64,000 bases of DNA from Gemmatimonadota bacterium (GCA_009840005.1 VXOR01000034.1:19284-83283); one strand, 5' to 3'; shown: positions 42,096 to 52,008, numbered from the stretch's first letter. Made by a program: numbers and translations. The notes: generated by a model not told the origin, from the sequence alone.

Positions 42096-44195
42096 GTGTC
42101 CTTTCGCACTCGAACGCTTCTTCCGATAGGAATTATTGCGATTTCTACGTTTGTTCAATGCGGCCAACCGGCGACCCCTGCCCCAGCACCGATGCCCGAG
42201 TACACCGGCGATCTGCCGGTATTGCAATCCCACGGCACGTTGCGCGTCATCGTCCCCCCGGAACCGATTGCCCATATTCCCAAGTCTGCAGAACCGGTGA
42301 CGATTGACTACGACCTCGCCCGCGACTTGGCCGAGGAGTTCAATCTAGAGCTAGTGTTGGTAAAGGCTGAAAGTTACGCCGAGATGGTCCAGAAGTTGCT
42401 AGAAGGTGAAGGCGATATCGTCGCTGCGAGCCTGACGGTTACGCCGGCGCGGCAGGAGCAAGCGGCGTTTTCCGTGCCGTATCTCTACGTGGATGAGTAC
42501 CTGATCACCACGGCTAGCGACAGCCTGCCGACGGCGATTGAAGACTTGGCCGGGATGACAATTGGCGTCCGCCACTCCAGTGCCCACTATCAGACTTTGT
42601 TGGACATTCAGCAGCAAGTGCCGTCGTTGCGCATTCACAACGCACCGGAACAACTCGGCCTCGAGCATCTCATAGAAGGCATCGTTCGTGGTCAATATCA
42701 AGCAACCGTAGCCGACGAGCACTTGTGGCGGGTAGTGGAACGCTACTACGACAACATGGTTACGCCGCTGGTGTTGGCTGAAAATTGCCCGATTGCGCTG
42801 ATGATGCGGCCCGACGATGTGCAGCTTAAAAATAGGGTCGATGAATATCTGCTCGCCCAGCAATTTACGCGCCAGTCCCAGCAGGCTTTCACCGACGATC
42901 TGCCCGGTCTAAAGGAGCGTCGGCGGCTGCGCATGATCACCCGCAACAATGCGCTGACCTACTTTATCCACCGCGGCCGACAGGTGGGATTTGAATACGA
43001 GCTTATCAAGGAATTTGCCGACCGGCACAATCTGCGGCTCGATATCGTCATTCCAGCAAGCCACGCCGAGCTGCTGGCGTATTTGAACGAAGGCAAAGGC
43101 GATATCGTGGCCGCGGCGATGACCATTACCGAGCAGCGACAGGTGCAGGCCGCGTTTACTAGGCCCTATAACGAAGTAGAAGAGCTGGTGATCGTGCGTA
43201 CTGGGGAGGATTCGATTGCCAGCCTTGAGGACTTGGCCGGACGCACGGTCCACGTGCGCCAAAGCTCTTCCTTTTACACCACTTTGATGGCTCTCGCCGA
43301 TTCCATACAGGGTTTGCAGGTAGCACCTCTGCCCGATTCCCTTGAAACCGAAGACATTCTGGCTGGCGTCGAAGAAGGTCGCTATGACATTACCCTGTGC
43401 GACTCCAATCTGCTCGACGTGGAACTCGCCTACGGACGCCAACTCAAGGCGGCCTTCAGCATCAAGCCGACGGCTTTGGGGTGGGCGGTGCGCGAAGACA
43501 ATCCGGCTCTGCTGGCGGCGCTTAATCAGTATGTCCAAAAAGAAAAAGGCGGCTTGTTTTTTAACGTGATGAAGAAGCGGTACTTTGAGAACAAGCGCAC
43601 CATCACTAGGGCAAAAGATTCGCTGCGAGTCGATTTGAGCGGCCGTCTGTCGCCCTATGACGAGTTGGCCAAAAAATACGCCCGCCAGTACGGCCAAGAT
43701 TGGCGGTTGATTACCGCACAGATGTACCAGGAGTCCAAATTCGATCCCCAGGCCACTAGCTGGGTCGGCGCACGCGGGCTGATGCAGGTCATGCCAGACA
43801 CCGGGCGCGAGTTGGGATTTACTGATCTATACGACCCCGAAGACAATATTCACGCGGGGGTGAAGTACCTGTCCCAACTGGTCAACCGCTTCGATCCGAA
43901 CATACCCAAAAAAGAACGGATGCGCTTTGCGCTGGCCGCCTACAATGTTGGGTACGGGCATGTACTCGAAGCCCGACGCTTGGCCCGCGAAAAGGGGTGG
44001 AATCCCGACCAGTGGTTTGGCCACGTGGAACAGGCAATGCGGCTGCTTGCCAAGCCGGCCTATCACGAACGGTCGCGCTATGGTTTTTGTCGCTGCGGCC
44101 AGCCCGTGCATTACGTTAGCAACATTCAGGATAGGTACGACGCTTATGTCGGGATGCTGACGATGGCGAGAGAGTCGGACCCAGAGCGCCTCTGA
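42096..44195 (+). CDS. MltF-like lipoprotein: two SBP_bac_3 domains plus lytic transglycosylase
   Basis: 699 aa from GTG 42096 (GGAGAGG upstream; TTG 42078 is an alternative). Lipobox-like FVQC near residue 20. Two tandem amino-acid-binding-protein domains, ~45-275 and ~285-510 (repeated blocks: LLEGEGDIVAASLTVTPAR and LNEGKGDIVAAAMTITEQR). Then an SLT domain: WRLITAQMYQESKFDP with catalytic Glu, GARGLMQVMPDT, FALAAYNVGYGH. MltF proteins usually have one binding domain; the doubled module is uncommon. It should cleave peptidoglycan at the envelope, controlled by a bound ligand. Monocistronic. Confidence 0.9.
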   Translation: MSFRTRTLLPIGIIAISTFVQCGQPATPAPAPMPEYTGDLPVLQSHGTLRVIVPPEPIAHIPKSAEPVTIDYDLARDLAEEFNLELVLVKAESYAEMVQKLLEGEGDIVAASLTVTPARQEQAAFSVPYLYVDEYLITTASDSLPTAIEDLAGMTIGVRHSSAHYQTLLDIQQQVPSLRIHNAPEQLGLEHLIEGIVRGQYQATVADEHLWRVVERYYDNMVTPLVLAENCPIALMMRPDDVQLKNRVDEYLLAQQFTRQSQQAFTDDLPGLKERRRLRMITRNNALTYFIHRGRQVGFEYELIKEFADRHNLRLDIVIPASHAELLAYLNEGKGDIVAAAMTITEQRQVQAAFTRPYNEVEELVIVRTGEDSIASLEDLAGRTVHVRQSSSFYTTLMALADSIQGLQVAPLPDSLETEDILAGVEEGRYDITLCDSNLLDVELAYGRQLKAAFSIKPTALGWAVREDNPALLAALNQYVQKEKGGLFFNVMKKRYFENKRTITRAKDSLRVDLSGRLSPYDELAKKYARQYGQDWRLITAQMYQESKFDPQATSWVGARGLMQVMPDTGRELGFTDLYDPEDNIHAGVKYLSQLVNRFDPNIPKKERMRFALAAYNVGYGHVLEARRLAREKGWNPDQWFGHVEQAMRLLAKPAYHERSRYGFCRCGQPVHYVSNIQDRYDAYVGMLTMARESDPERL

Positions 44196-44200
44196 GCTAT

Positions 44201-45595
44201 CTATCCGCGTCCGAACACCTTCCCCGGCAGATACGTAGCCAGTTCCGGCACGAACCACAGCCCTGCTAACAGCAGCACCTGAATGGCGATAAAGGGCACG
44301 ACCCCTCGGTAGATTTGCGGCGTGCTGATCTCAGGGGGAGCGACGCCGCGCAAGTAAAAGAGCGAGAAGCCAAACGGGGGCGTGAGAAAAGAGGTCTGCA
44401 AGTTCAAGGCGATCATCACGCCCAACCACACGGGATCTAGGCCCATCGTCAAGAGGATCGGACCGACGATGGGGACGACGACGAAGATGATCTCGAAGAA
44501 GTCGAGAAAAAAGCCGAGCAAAAACATCACGGCCATCACTAACGCGAAAGAGCCGAGCACGCCGCCAGTTGCCTCATGGGTCAGAAAGGACTCGACTGCT
44601 TCGTCGCCCCCGTAACCGCGAAAGACCAGCGAAAACACGCTCGCGCCGATGAGGATGATAAAGACCATGGCGTTGATTTCAGTGGTGGTGCGCATGACTT
44701 CTTTGAGCGCGGTGCGGTTGAAGTGCCCTTTGGCCAGCGATAAGAGCATGGCCCCGACCGCGCCGACCGAAGCCGCCTCGGTCGGCGTGGCCACTCCGAA
44801 GAGGATGGAGCCGAGCACCCCACAGATGAGGACTAGGGGCGGCACGAGGGCTGCGCCGAGGCGGCGGAGGAAGGCCACGCTGAGGATTTGCGCGCGCTCC
44901 TCGGCTGGCACGGCTGGCACGGTAGCAGGCTTGAGGAGGCCGAGGCCGATTATATAGAGGATATAGAGCCCCATCAGCACGAAGCCGGGCACGAGCGCGC
45001 CCATAAAGAGGTCGCCGACCGAGACCGAGACCGGGGCGAAATTGCCCATTTTGAGCTGAGCCTGCTGGTACGCCGAGGAAACCACGTCGCCGAGGATGAC
45101 CAGCACAATGCTGGGCGGGATGATCTGGCCGAGCGTCCCCGAAGCGCAGATGATGCCGGTGGAAACCGCTGGGGAGTACGCGCGTTTGAGCATGGCCGGC
45201 AGCGAAATGAGGCCCATGGTGACGACCGTCGCGCCGACGATGCCGGTGGAAGCCGCCAACAGGCCGCCGACGAGGCAGACCGAAATCCCCAGCCCGCCGC
45301 CCAACCTGCCGCAGAGCTGAGCCATGGTTTCAAGCAGGTCCTCGGCGATTTTCGAGCGCTCTAGCACGACCCCCATAAAGACGAACAGCGGTACGGCCAT
45401 CAGGGTCTCGTTGGACATGATGCCGTAGATGCGGGCCGGCAAAGCCGAGAGAAAGGCCGAGTCAAAGTCGCCGGTGAGGACGCCGAGGCCGGCAAAGCCA
45501 AGGGCCGTACCCGCGAGGCAAAAGGCCACTGGGAAGCCGGATAGCAGCACCGCGAAGGTGCAGAGGAACATGGCCAGCGGCGCGAATTCGCTCAT
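44201..45595 (-). CDS. dctM: TRAP transporter large permease (DctM)
   Basis: 464 aa from ATG 45595, whose start overlaps the DctQ stop (ATGA). An upstream extension of the same frame into DctQ DNA is spurious. Ten or more hydrophobic helices with DctM marks: VPLFVFMGVVLERSKIAEDLLE, GGLGISVCLVGGLLAASTGIVGATVVTMG, SGTLGQIIPPSIVLVILGD, TPTEAASVGAVGA, PPFGFSLFYLRGVAPPEIS. Symports an organic acid with sodium together with DctQ and DctP. Last gene of the minus-strand operon. Confidence 0.94.
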   Translation of the reverse strand: MSEFAPLAMFLCTFAVLLSGFPVAFCLAGTALGFAGLGVLTGDFDSAFLSALPARIYGIMSNETLMAVPLFVFMGVVLERSKIAEDLLETMAQLCGRLGGGLGISVCLVGGLLAASTGIVGATVVTMGLISLPAMLKRAYSPAVSTGIICASGTLGQIIPPSIVLVILGDVVSSAYQQAQLKMGNFAPVSVSVGDLFMGALVPGFVLMGLYILYIIGLGLLKPATVPAVPAEERAQILSVAFLRRLGAALVPPLVLICGVLGSILFGVATPTEAASVGAVGAMLLSLAKGHFNRTALKEVMRTTTEINAMVFIILIGASVFSLVFRGYGGDEAVESFLTHEATGGVLGSFALVMAVMFLLGFFLDFFEIIFVVVPIVGPILLTMGLDPVWLGVMIALNLQTSFLTPPFGFSLFYLRGVAPPEISTPQIYRGVVPFIAIQVLLLAGLWFVPELATYLPGKVFGRG

Positions 45596-46068
45596 TGGGT
45601 GCGGAGGGTTTGCACGCTGTGGTGAATGATGGCTAGGGCCTGCAAAAATAGCAGCGCGAAGCACACCGGGATGGCGGTTTTGAGCAGATAGACCGCCTCC
45701 AAGCCGCCGCCGTCTTGGGAGCCTTCGAGCACGGCCCAAGAGTTGGCGACAAAGGGCAGTGCCTGGTAGAACAGCACCGCGCAGCAGGGAATCAACAGCA
45801 GTGCGCTGCCCAAGAGGTTGACTAGGGCCTTGCGCCGGACGTCCATGGGCCGGTAGAGGATATCGACGCGGACGTGCTCGTCGCGCGAGAGGGTGTAGCT
45901 GGCTGCTAGGAGGAAGGTAAAGGCGTGCATGTACAGGGCTATTTCTTGCATCCAGACCCAGCCGCGTCCAAAGAGGTAGCGCAAAATTACGACGGTAAAG
46001 GTCACCAAGACCATGCCTAGCGTCAGCCAAGGCACGGTGTGGACGATGAAGCGGTTGAGGCGTTCCAT
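45592..46068 (-). CDS. dctQ: TRAP transporter small permease (DctQ)
   Basis: 158 aa from ATG 46068 (a TTG at 46083 would overlap DctP). Four helices; conserved WVWMQEIALYMHAFTFLLAASYTLSRDEHVRVDILY is the DctQ signature. Seven bases downstream of DctP and overlapping DctM. Its proximity and stop/start overlap imply stoichiometric expression with DctM. Confidence 0.93.
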   Translation of the reverse strand: MERLNRFIVHTVPWLTLGMVLVTFTVVILRYLFGRGWVWMQEIALYMHAFTFLLAASYTLSRDEHVRVDILYRPMDVRRKALVNLLGSALLLIPCCAVLFYQALPFVANSWAVLEGSQDGGGLEAVYLLKTAIPVCFALLFLQALAIIHHSVQTLRTQ

Positions 46069-46075
46069 GCGGGCG

Positions 46076-47200
46076 CTAGCCAAAGGTCAGGGCGCGGGCT
46101 TGGGTATAGGCTTGCTCGGAGATGTGCGTGTACGCGATGGAGTTTTTGCGGAAGGCGTCAAACGAGCTATAGACCCGGCTGGAAAAGGGGTCTTGGCCGG
46201 CGATCTCGGCTACTACTTCGGCGGACACTTTGCCGATTTGCGCCAAGAGCTCGTCAGAGAAGCGCTGGAGCTGGACGCCGTGTTCGTCAACCAAGGTCTT
46301 GAGGGCTTGGCTGTTGCGCGCAGTGAACTCGCTGAGCATGTCGTCGTTGGCCGCTTGGCAGGCGTACTTGACGACGGCTTGGAGGTCTGAAGGAAGGCTC
46401 TCCAAGGCCTGTTTGTTGACCATGCACTCTAGCGCGGTTCCCGGCTCGTGCCAGCCCGGCCAGTAGTAGTATTGGGCGGCTTGGTGCAGCCCAAAGGCGA
46501 GATCGTTGTACGGGCCGACCCATTCGGTGGCGTCGATGGCACCGGTCTTGAGGGCTTGGAAAATCTCGCCACCGGGCAGGGCTTTGACCGTGACTTCGAG
46601 GCGGCGCAGGACCTCGCCGCCCAAGCCCGGCATCCGCATGACCAAACCGGAGAAGTCGGCGAGGGTGTTGATTTCCCGGTTGAACCAACCGCCCATCTGC
46701 ACGCCGGTGTTGCCGACGGGAAAGGCCCGGAGGTTGAAGGGGGCGTAGAGTTCGTCCCATAGGCTCTGGCCGCCGCCGTAGCGCAGCCAGCCGTTGATCT
46801 CGGCCGCGTTTAGTCCAAAGGGAACGGCCGAGAAAAACTGGGTCGCCTCGTGCTTGCCCTTCCAGTAGTAAGCGGCTCCGTGGCCCATCTCGGCGGTGCC
46901 GCCGGAGACCGCGTCGAAGACGCCCGAGGCTGGCACCAATTCCCCCGCACCGTACACCTTGACGTGTAGGCGTCCATCGGACAGGGCCTCAATGCTATGG
47001 GCGAGATTGTTAGCACCAGTGCCCAAGGCTGGAAAGTCCTTGGGCCAGGTGGTGACCATCTTCCACTTGAAATGCTGTTGGGATTGGACCGCAGGGGCCG
47101 CTTGCTGTTCGGCTTGGCCACAGGCGGCCAAGCCGCCGGCCGCTAGTAATGGAGCGCTTTGCAGGAAGGAGCGGCGCGAGCGTTGTGCAGAATGTTGCAT
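46076..47200 (-). CDS. dctP: TRAP transporter substrate-binding lipoprotein (DctP)
   Basis: 374 aa. Tat-like signal SRRSFLQSAPLLAAGGLAACG with lipobox LAAC. Then KWKMVTTWPKDFPALGTGANNLAHSIEALSDGRLHVKVYGAGEL, typical of the TRAP DctP/TakP family. The Arg in MRMPGLGGEVLRRL is the usual carboxylate-binding residue, so a keto- or hydroxy-acid ligand is likely (TakP-like). Next to an indolepyruvate oxidoreductase gene, which hints at 2-oxo-acid uptake (inference). Confidence 0.92.
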   Translation of the reverse strand: MQHSAQRSRRSFLQSAPLLAAGGLAACGQAEQQAAPAVQSQQHFKWKMVTTWPKDFPALGTGANNLAHSIEALSDGRLHVKVYGAGELVPASGVFDAVSGGTAEMGHGAAYYWKGKHEATQFFSAVPFGLNAAEINGWLRYGGGQSLWDELYAPFNLRAFPVGNTGVQMGGWFNREINTLADFSGLVMRMPGLGGEVLRRLEVTVKALPGGEIFQALKTGAIDATEWVGPYNDLAFGLHQAAQYYYWPGWHEPGTALECMVNKQALESLPSDLQAVVKYACQAANDDMLSEFTARNSQALKTLVDEHGVQLQRFSDELLAQIGKVSAEVVAEIAGQDPFSSRVYSSFDAFRKNSIAYTHISEQAYTQARALTFG

Positions 47201-47206
47201 GGAACC

Positions 47207-47887
47207 TCAGCTTTTGTTGATCAGGTGACAGAAGCCGTCGTCTTGACCGACGATCACGAGATGGGTCATTGCGACGAAAAGCCCGTTTTCCACGACCCCG
47301 GGCAAGGCGTTGAGCCAGCACTCGGTGGCGCGGGCGTCGTCAATCCCCTCGGGAAAGCGAGCGTCGATGACGTAGTTGCCGTTGTCGGTGACAAACGGGG
47401 TGTCCGGGGTCTGCAAGCGCAAGGCTGGGACGAGGCCCCGCTCTTTGAGACGTCGGGCGATGAGGGGATGAGACCAAGGGACGACCTCGACCGGCAGCGG
47501 GGCCTTGGTGCCGAGTTGATCGACTAGCTTGGATGGATCGGCGACGATGATTTGGTGCGCGGTGATAGAGGCGACGATTTTCTCGCGCAGGAGTGCGCCG
47601 CCTAGGCCCTTGATTAAGTCGAGGTTGGGATCGACTTCGTCAGCCCCGTCGATGGTCAAATCGACGCTGGACACCTCGGCGAGCGTCGTCAGTTCAATGT
47701 CGAGGGAGCGGGCCAAGGCGGTCGAGGCTTCCGAGGTGGGGATGGCCTTGACTGACAGCCCGGCCGCGACGCGATCTCCGAGGGCGCGGATGGCCCATTC
47801 AGTGGTTGAGCCAGTGCCCAATCCCACGATCATACCGGATTCAATGTACTCGACAGCGCGGCGACCAGCGGCTTCTTTCGGCGTCAT
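47207..47887 (-). CDS. rpiA: Ribose-5-phosphate isomerase A
   Basis: 226 aa from ATG 47887. VGLGTGSTTEWAIRAL (phosphate loop), AIPTSEASTALARS, LTIDGADEVDP (catalytic Asp pair) and IKGLGGALLREKIVA (catalytic Lys/Glu) are all RpiA hallmarks. Interconverts ribose-5-phosphate and ribulose-5-phosphate in the pentose phosphate pathway. It lies between the GNAT and DctP genes with short gaps. Confidence 0.95.
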   Translation of the reverse strand: MTPKEAAGRRAVEYIESGMIVGLGTGSTTEWAIRALGDRVAAGLSVKAIPTSEASTALARSLDIELTTLAEVSSVDLTIDGADEVDPNLDLIKGLGGALLREKIVASITAHQIIVADPSKLVDQLGTKAPLPVEVVPWSHPLIARRLKERGLVPALRLQTPDTPFVTDNGNYVIDARFPEGIDDARATECWLNALPGVVENGLFVAMTHLVIVGQDDGFCHLINKS

Positions 47888-47900
47888 GTCGTTATCAGCT

Positions 47901-48368
47901 TTAGAGGCGCGTGCAATAGTGGATCTGGCGGGCGACTTCCTCAAAGCCGAGGCTGGGATACAAGTGCGCGCCGATGGAATTTTGCGCCAGCGTCTCGATT
48001 TTGGCGCACTCCATACCGGCGGCGCGCAGATGCGCTAAGCCGTGCTCTAGGAGTTGGCGGCCCACGCCCTTGCCTTGGCAATGCGGCAGAACAGCGATGT
48101 TGGGAATCCCGCCGATCTTGCTCTCTCGGTCGATGCGAGTGGTGATGTAGCCAACTACCTGGCCATCTTCCTCCCACACAAAGACGCCGCTCGCCCGCTC
48201 GCCGGCCACGTCGTCGTCGATGTGGCGCAGCTTGCGAAATTGCCAGTCGCGCCCGCCGATTAGTCCGAAGCGCTGTTCGATGTTGTAGTCGATGGATACG
48301 CCGGGGAAGCAGATGGCCGTGATGTGCTTGAGCGCGGGCAAGTCCGCTGGGCGATAGGGGCGAATCAC
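47901..48368 (-). CDS. GNAT acetyltransferase (RimI-like)
   Basis: 155 aa, GTG start four bases after the oxidoreductase stop. IRPYRPADLPALKHITAICF opening, GYITTRIDRESKIGGIPNIAVLPHCQGKGVGRQLLEHGLAHL with the QGKGVG acetyl-CoA loop, and ETLAQNSIGAHLYPSLGFEEV. N-acetylates an amine of unknown identity. Co-transcribed with the oxidoreductase and rpiA. Confidence 0.88.
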   Translation of the reverse strand: MIRPYRPADLPALKHITAICFPGVSIDYNIEQRFGLIGGRDWQFRKLRHIDDDVAGERASGVFVWEEDGQVVGYITTRIDRESKIGGIPNIAVLPHCQGKGVGRQLLEHGLAHLRAAGMECAKIETLAQNSIGAHLYPSLGFEEVARQIHYCTRL

Positions 48369-48372
48369 AGAG

Positions 48373-51300
48373 TCAGCTTCCAGTGGATACGGGGATCTGC
48401 AACAGCTCCGGATCTGGGGCAGTCTCGCGCCCGGCTAGCAGTTCGGCGGCCCGCTCCTTGGCCGCTTCCATTTTGGGCTGTCGGACGCCGCGGTAGCCGC
48501 GCACCTCCTCGGGCAGCGACAGAATTTGCACCCAAGTGTGGTACTCGTCTGCGGAGTGCGGAGAAAAGTCGGCAATCAGGCCTTCGTACCAAGCGACGAA
48601 GTCGTGCTCTTCGCGGTGCCACCACGAGGAGAAAAGCCGGCGAAGGAACTTCATGCGGGCGACCCACTTCAGCGACCGGTCGCCTAGCTTGAGATCCGGG
48701 CGGAAGTCGCGGCCAAAGAGGCGCAAATGCGGCCGGTTCAGGTGGCGGTAGCGGATGCGGTCGCCGCGGTTGGGGTCGATGTTGTAGCGGCGGCGGTCGC
48801 GGCGATACTTCTCCTCGCAGGTGAGCAGATAAGCCACGTAGATTTCGTCTTTGATGGCGAGGACCTTGGCGAGTTGATAGATGACCGCGCGAGTGGCCGC
48901 GAAATCGAACTCGGGCCCGTCTTTGGCCTGCACGGCCAGCACTTGGCGGATGTAGCGGTCGGCATAATTGAGGCCCTCGTACTGGATCAGGTCGTATACT
49001 CGCAGCGCGAAGTGACGACGCGCCGTGGCAATGGGTGTATCGCGGATGCGGTCGCGGTAGGCCGCGGCGACTCGCTTGCCCTTCTTTTTGGCCAGCAACG
49101 CGGTTTTGTCGGCGACGAGTTCGGCGTAGCTAAGTGGTTCTTCGTCGAGCGGGAAATGGTTCGGATCGAGCGCTAGGTATCGGCCCATGTTAAAGGCTTT
49201 TAGGTTCGTCTCTAGGTCGCGGCGCACAGCCTGTCCGATAGCCCAGAGCAAGGTGTCTAGGTCTAGGGAGAGCAACCCGCGCTGGAAGGCTACGCCGAGC
49301 ATCATGATGTTGGCGTAGAGCTTGTTGCCTAGGTAGTGCTCGCAGATGCGGAAGAGATTCGCGCCAAAGTACGCGTCTGGCCGGGTGTGTTGGTGGATCA
49401 GGTCGGCTTGGTCTTCCGCCGAGAAATCCTCTTGGCCGATGAGGGTGTCGATGGTGGGGGTCTTGGCGGTGTTGACGATGGCGGCGGTGCGCTCTGGGTG
49501 GGCGATGCGGTAGCGGCCTTCGGGTTCGAGGCCCCGCGCCGCTTCGAGTACGTCGAGCCCGAGGAGCAAGTCGGCCTTGCCGCAGGGAATCAGCGGAGAG
49601 ACCGGGGTGCCCTTGGGTGCGTAGCTCAAGTGCGAATAAACTGAGCCGTTGCGGATGGCCAGTCCTTTCTTATTGGTCAGCCGCACCTCGTAGCCCTGCC
49701 GCACCCCAGCTTGCGCCAGCACCGAGGCCACCACGTTGACGCCCATGCCGCCGACTCCGGCTATGTAGGTGTACCAGATGTCGGTGAGAGGACGCTGGGG
49801 GGGCGCAGGCAACTGGCCGACGTCAATGGGCGGGGTCGAGACGGTGGGTGGAGCTTTGCGCTGGACGGTGATTTCCTCAAAAGAAGGACAGGTTTTGTCG
49901 CCATCGCCGACTTCGACCCGGGTGCAGGCACCGTCGGTAACGCAGGAGGACGGGTCGATGGCGATCTTAGGGCCGTACTCGGTGGCGGACGCGACCGTCA
50001 GGCCGCTGCAGCCGGTAGCTTGGGTGCATTCGAGGCAGTACTCGCAGACATCTTCGCTGATGTTGATGTGCTTTTCGACCGGCAGGAAGCCCTGTTCTTT
50101 GGCGATCGCGCTCTGACGCGCTCGCTCGCGGCGGTGGTAGGTGATGCCGCATTCCTTGTCGGCAATGATGATTTTGACCCCGTCGCGGAGCAAGGTTTTG
50201 CGGACGAGGGCGTCGTAGTCCTGGCGTTGGGATGGGTCCATGCGGGCGATAAAGGTCGATGAGTCGCCCGCTAGGCCGGTGACGGCCTTTTCAATGTCTT
50301 GAGCGAAAGTCGGGTTGCCCAAGACGTCGACGTCCACGCCTGGGGTGGGCTGGTGCCCGGTCATGGCCGTGGTCTTGTTGTCGAGGATGACGTAGGTGAT
50401 GTCTTGGCCGTTTTTGATGGAGTCGGAGATGGCGATCATGCCGGTGTGGAAAAAAGTCGAATCCCCCATGAAGACGAGCTGTTTGTTGTCGATAAAGGGG
50501 TCGATGCCCGCACCGGTGCCGCCACCTAGACCCATGCCGGAAAGATTGTGCATCAGCTCGGAAAACGGCGCGTATTTGAGCATGGAGTAGCAGCCGATGT
50601 CGCCGTGGAAGACCAAATCTACCGGGGCTTGCCCGTCGGGAGGCGCAGCCAAGTCGGCCGCGGCTTTCTTGAGCACGCTGGCCGAGTCGCGGTGTGGGCA
50701 CCCCGGGCAGAAAGAAGGCGAGCGCGGTGGCACGGTCGTGGTGGAGTTGACAGGGGCTAAGGTGTTGAGTTCGGCCTGTAGTTTCTTGCGGTCAATGGGT
50801 AGCTCGGCGTCTAGCGCAGCGAAGAGGCGCGCTAGGGTTTGGACGATGAGCGAGGGGTGCAGGCCCTGAATATCGGGAAAGCCCGCGGTGTTGCCCGGGA
50901 AGCGCTTGCCCCACAGCGCGGGGTCGAGGTCTTTTTGCCGCGTCAACTCGGCGGCGATCTGCGGCTCGATAAAGGCCCGCTTTTCCTCGACCACGCAGAA
51001 AGTCTGCACGCAATCGGCAAAGCGCGCGATCATGTGGGGATCGACTGGGTAGGTAATGCCCAGCTTGAGGATGGGAAAATGCCCGGTCAGCCCGAGGATG
51101 TGCAGGGCGTGTTCGAGATAGCTATAAGCCAAGCCAGAGGTGATAAAGCCCAGCGGCTTGGGGCCGTTGCTCGGCGGATAGAGGATTTGGTTGATGCCCG
51201 CCTCCCGCGCTAGCTGCCACAGGAGGGGATAGCGCTGGTAGATGACCTCTCGCTCTTTGTGCGCCGTGGCCGGCGGGATGATGACGCGGTCGTCAGAACA

Positions 51301-51927
51301 AATGGTGCTGGTATCCAGCGCGATGCGCTGCTTGCGATTGAGGGTGGCAAAGCGGTTGGGATAGACGGCGACGCTGCCGCCGCCGTCGGCTTGGTTGGAG
51401 GTGACCAGATAGGTCAGGTAGAGACGCGAGCGCCGCGACAGCTCGAAGCCCTGCCCGACCCAATCCTTGATCTCTTGAAAGGTCGCGGGTTCGAGGATCG
51501 GCATGTAGAGATGCTGGGACAGAAAGCGCGAGTCAGCCGGTACTTGGGTCCCCTCGGACCAGGTGTCGTCGCCCACGGCGACTAGGACACCCCCGCTGGG
51601 CGAGGCCCCGACCATGTTGCCGAGGGCCAGTCCGTCAGCCGCCACGTGCAAGCCGACGCTCTTCATCACGGCCAAGGCGCGAATGCCCTCCATCTGCGAG
51701 CCGTTGAGGCGGGCCGCGGCGAGGGCTTCGTTGTTGGCGATCTGCGCGACGATGCCGTGTTCGTTAAAGAGGTCCTTGTTGTTTTCGAGGGTCTCGAAAA
51801 GCTCGGCCAAGGGCGAGCCGGGGTACCCGGTAATGACGCCGACTTGGCTTTCTAAGGCACCCTTGACGATCAGCTCGTTGCCGGTGTAAATGCCCGTGCC
51901 TTGTTCGATTGAGAAGCGGGGATCCAT
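48373..51927 (-). CDS. Indolepyruvate ferredoxin oxidoreductase, fused alpha-beta form
   Basis: 1184 aa from ATG 51927. Transketolase-like N-terminus (GVITGYPGSPLAELFETLEN, NNEALAAARLNGSQ), TPP region FCPGCPHRDSA...GDIGCYSMLKYAPF...GMGLGGGTGAG...FMGDSTFFHTG...DNKTTAMTGHQPTPG, a ferredoxin-like Cys cluster (CEYCLECTQATGC...CVTDGACTRVE), a gamma-type domain (YIAGVGGMGVNVVASVLAQAG) and a long C-terminal domain (DUF6537-like) ending at 1184. Oxidatively decarboxylates aryl or branched 2-oxo acids to acyl-CoA, reducing ferredoxin. A sigma-70 promoter is just upstream, and five genes follow in tight order. Confidence 0.92.
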   Translation of the reverse strand: MDPRFSIEQGTGIYTGNELIVKGALESQVGVITGYPGSPLAELFETLENNKDLFNEHGIVAQIANNEALAAARLNGSQMEGIRALAVMKSVGLHVAADGLALGNMVGASPSGGVLVAVGDDTWSEGTQVPADSRFLSQHLYMPILEPATFQEIKDWVGQGFELSRRSRLYLTYLVTSNQADGGGSVAVYPNRFATLNRKQRIALDTSTICSDDRVIIPPATAHKEREVIYQRYPLLWQLAREAGINQILYPPSNGPKPLGFITSGLAYSYLEHALHILGLTGHFPILKLGITYPVDPHMIARFADCVQTFCVVEEKRAFIEPQIAAELTRQKDLDPALWGKRFPGNTAGFPDIQGLHPSLIVQTLARLFAALDAELPIDRKKLQAELNTLAPVNSTTTVPPRSPSFCPGCPHRDSASVLKKAAADLAAPPDGQAPVDLVFHGDIGCYSMLKYAPFSELMHNLSGMGLGGGTGAGIDPFIDNKQLVFMGDSTFFHTGMIAISDSIKNGQDITYVILDNKTTAMTGHQPTPGVDVDVLGNPTFAQDIEKAVTGLAGDSSTFIARMDPSQRQDYDALVRKTLLRDGVKIIIADKECGITYHRRERARQSAIAKEQGFLPVEKHINISEDVCEYCLECTQATGCSGLTVASATEYGPKIAIDPSSCVTDGACTRVEVGDGDKTCPSFEEITVQRKAPPTVSTPPIDVGQLPAPPQRPLTDIWYTYIAGVGGMGVNVVASVLAQAGVRQGYEVRLTNKKGLAIRNGSVYSHLSYAPKGTPVSPLIPCGKADLLLGLDVLEAARGLEPEGRYRIAHPERTAAIVNTAKTPTIDTLIGQEDFSAEDQADLIHQHTRPDAYFGANLFRICEHYLGNKLYANIMMLGVAFQRGLLSLDLDTLLWAIGQAVRRDLETNLKAFNMGRYLALDPNHFPLDEEPLSYAELVADKTALLAKKKGKRVAAAYRDRIRDTPIATARRHFALRVYDLIQYEGLNYADRYIRQVLAVQAKDGPEFDFAATRAVIYQLAKVLAIKDEIYVAYLLTCEEKYRRDRRRYNIDPNRGDRIRYRHLNRPHLRLFGRDFRPDLKLGDRSLKWVARMKFLRRLFSSWWHREEHDFVAWYEGLIADFSPHSADEYHTWVQILSLPEEVRGYRGVRQPKMEAAKERAAELLAGRETAPDPELLQIPVSTGS

Positions 51928-51965
51928 AGTCCTATCTGAGGAGATTGGGGGGAATGAACGCAAAC

Positions 51966-51993
51966 ATAGTACGAGGTCTGAGGCGGTTGTCAA
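51966..51993 (-). promoter_or_regulatory. Sigma-70 promoter for the oxidoreductase operon
   Basis: On the minus strand TTGACA (51993-51988), 16-bp spacer, TACTAT (51971-51966), about 39 bases from the ATG at 51927. Confidence 0.75.
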
Positions 51994-52008
51994 GTCGGTC
52001 TGGCGGCC

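Noticed and set aside
45596..46030. N-terminal extension of DctM
   Set aside because: Antiframe reading of dctQ; ATG 45595 overlaps the dctQ stop as usual for TRAP operons.
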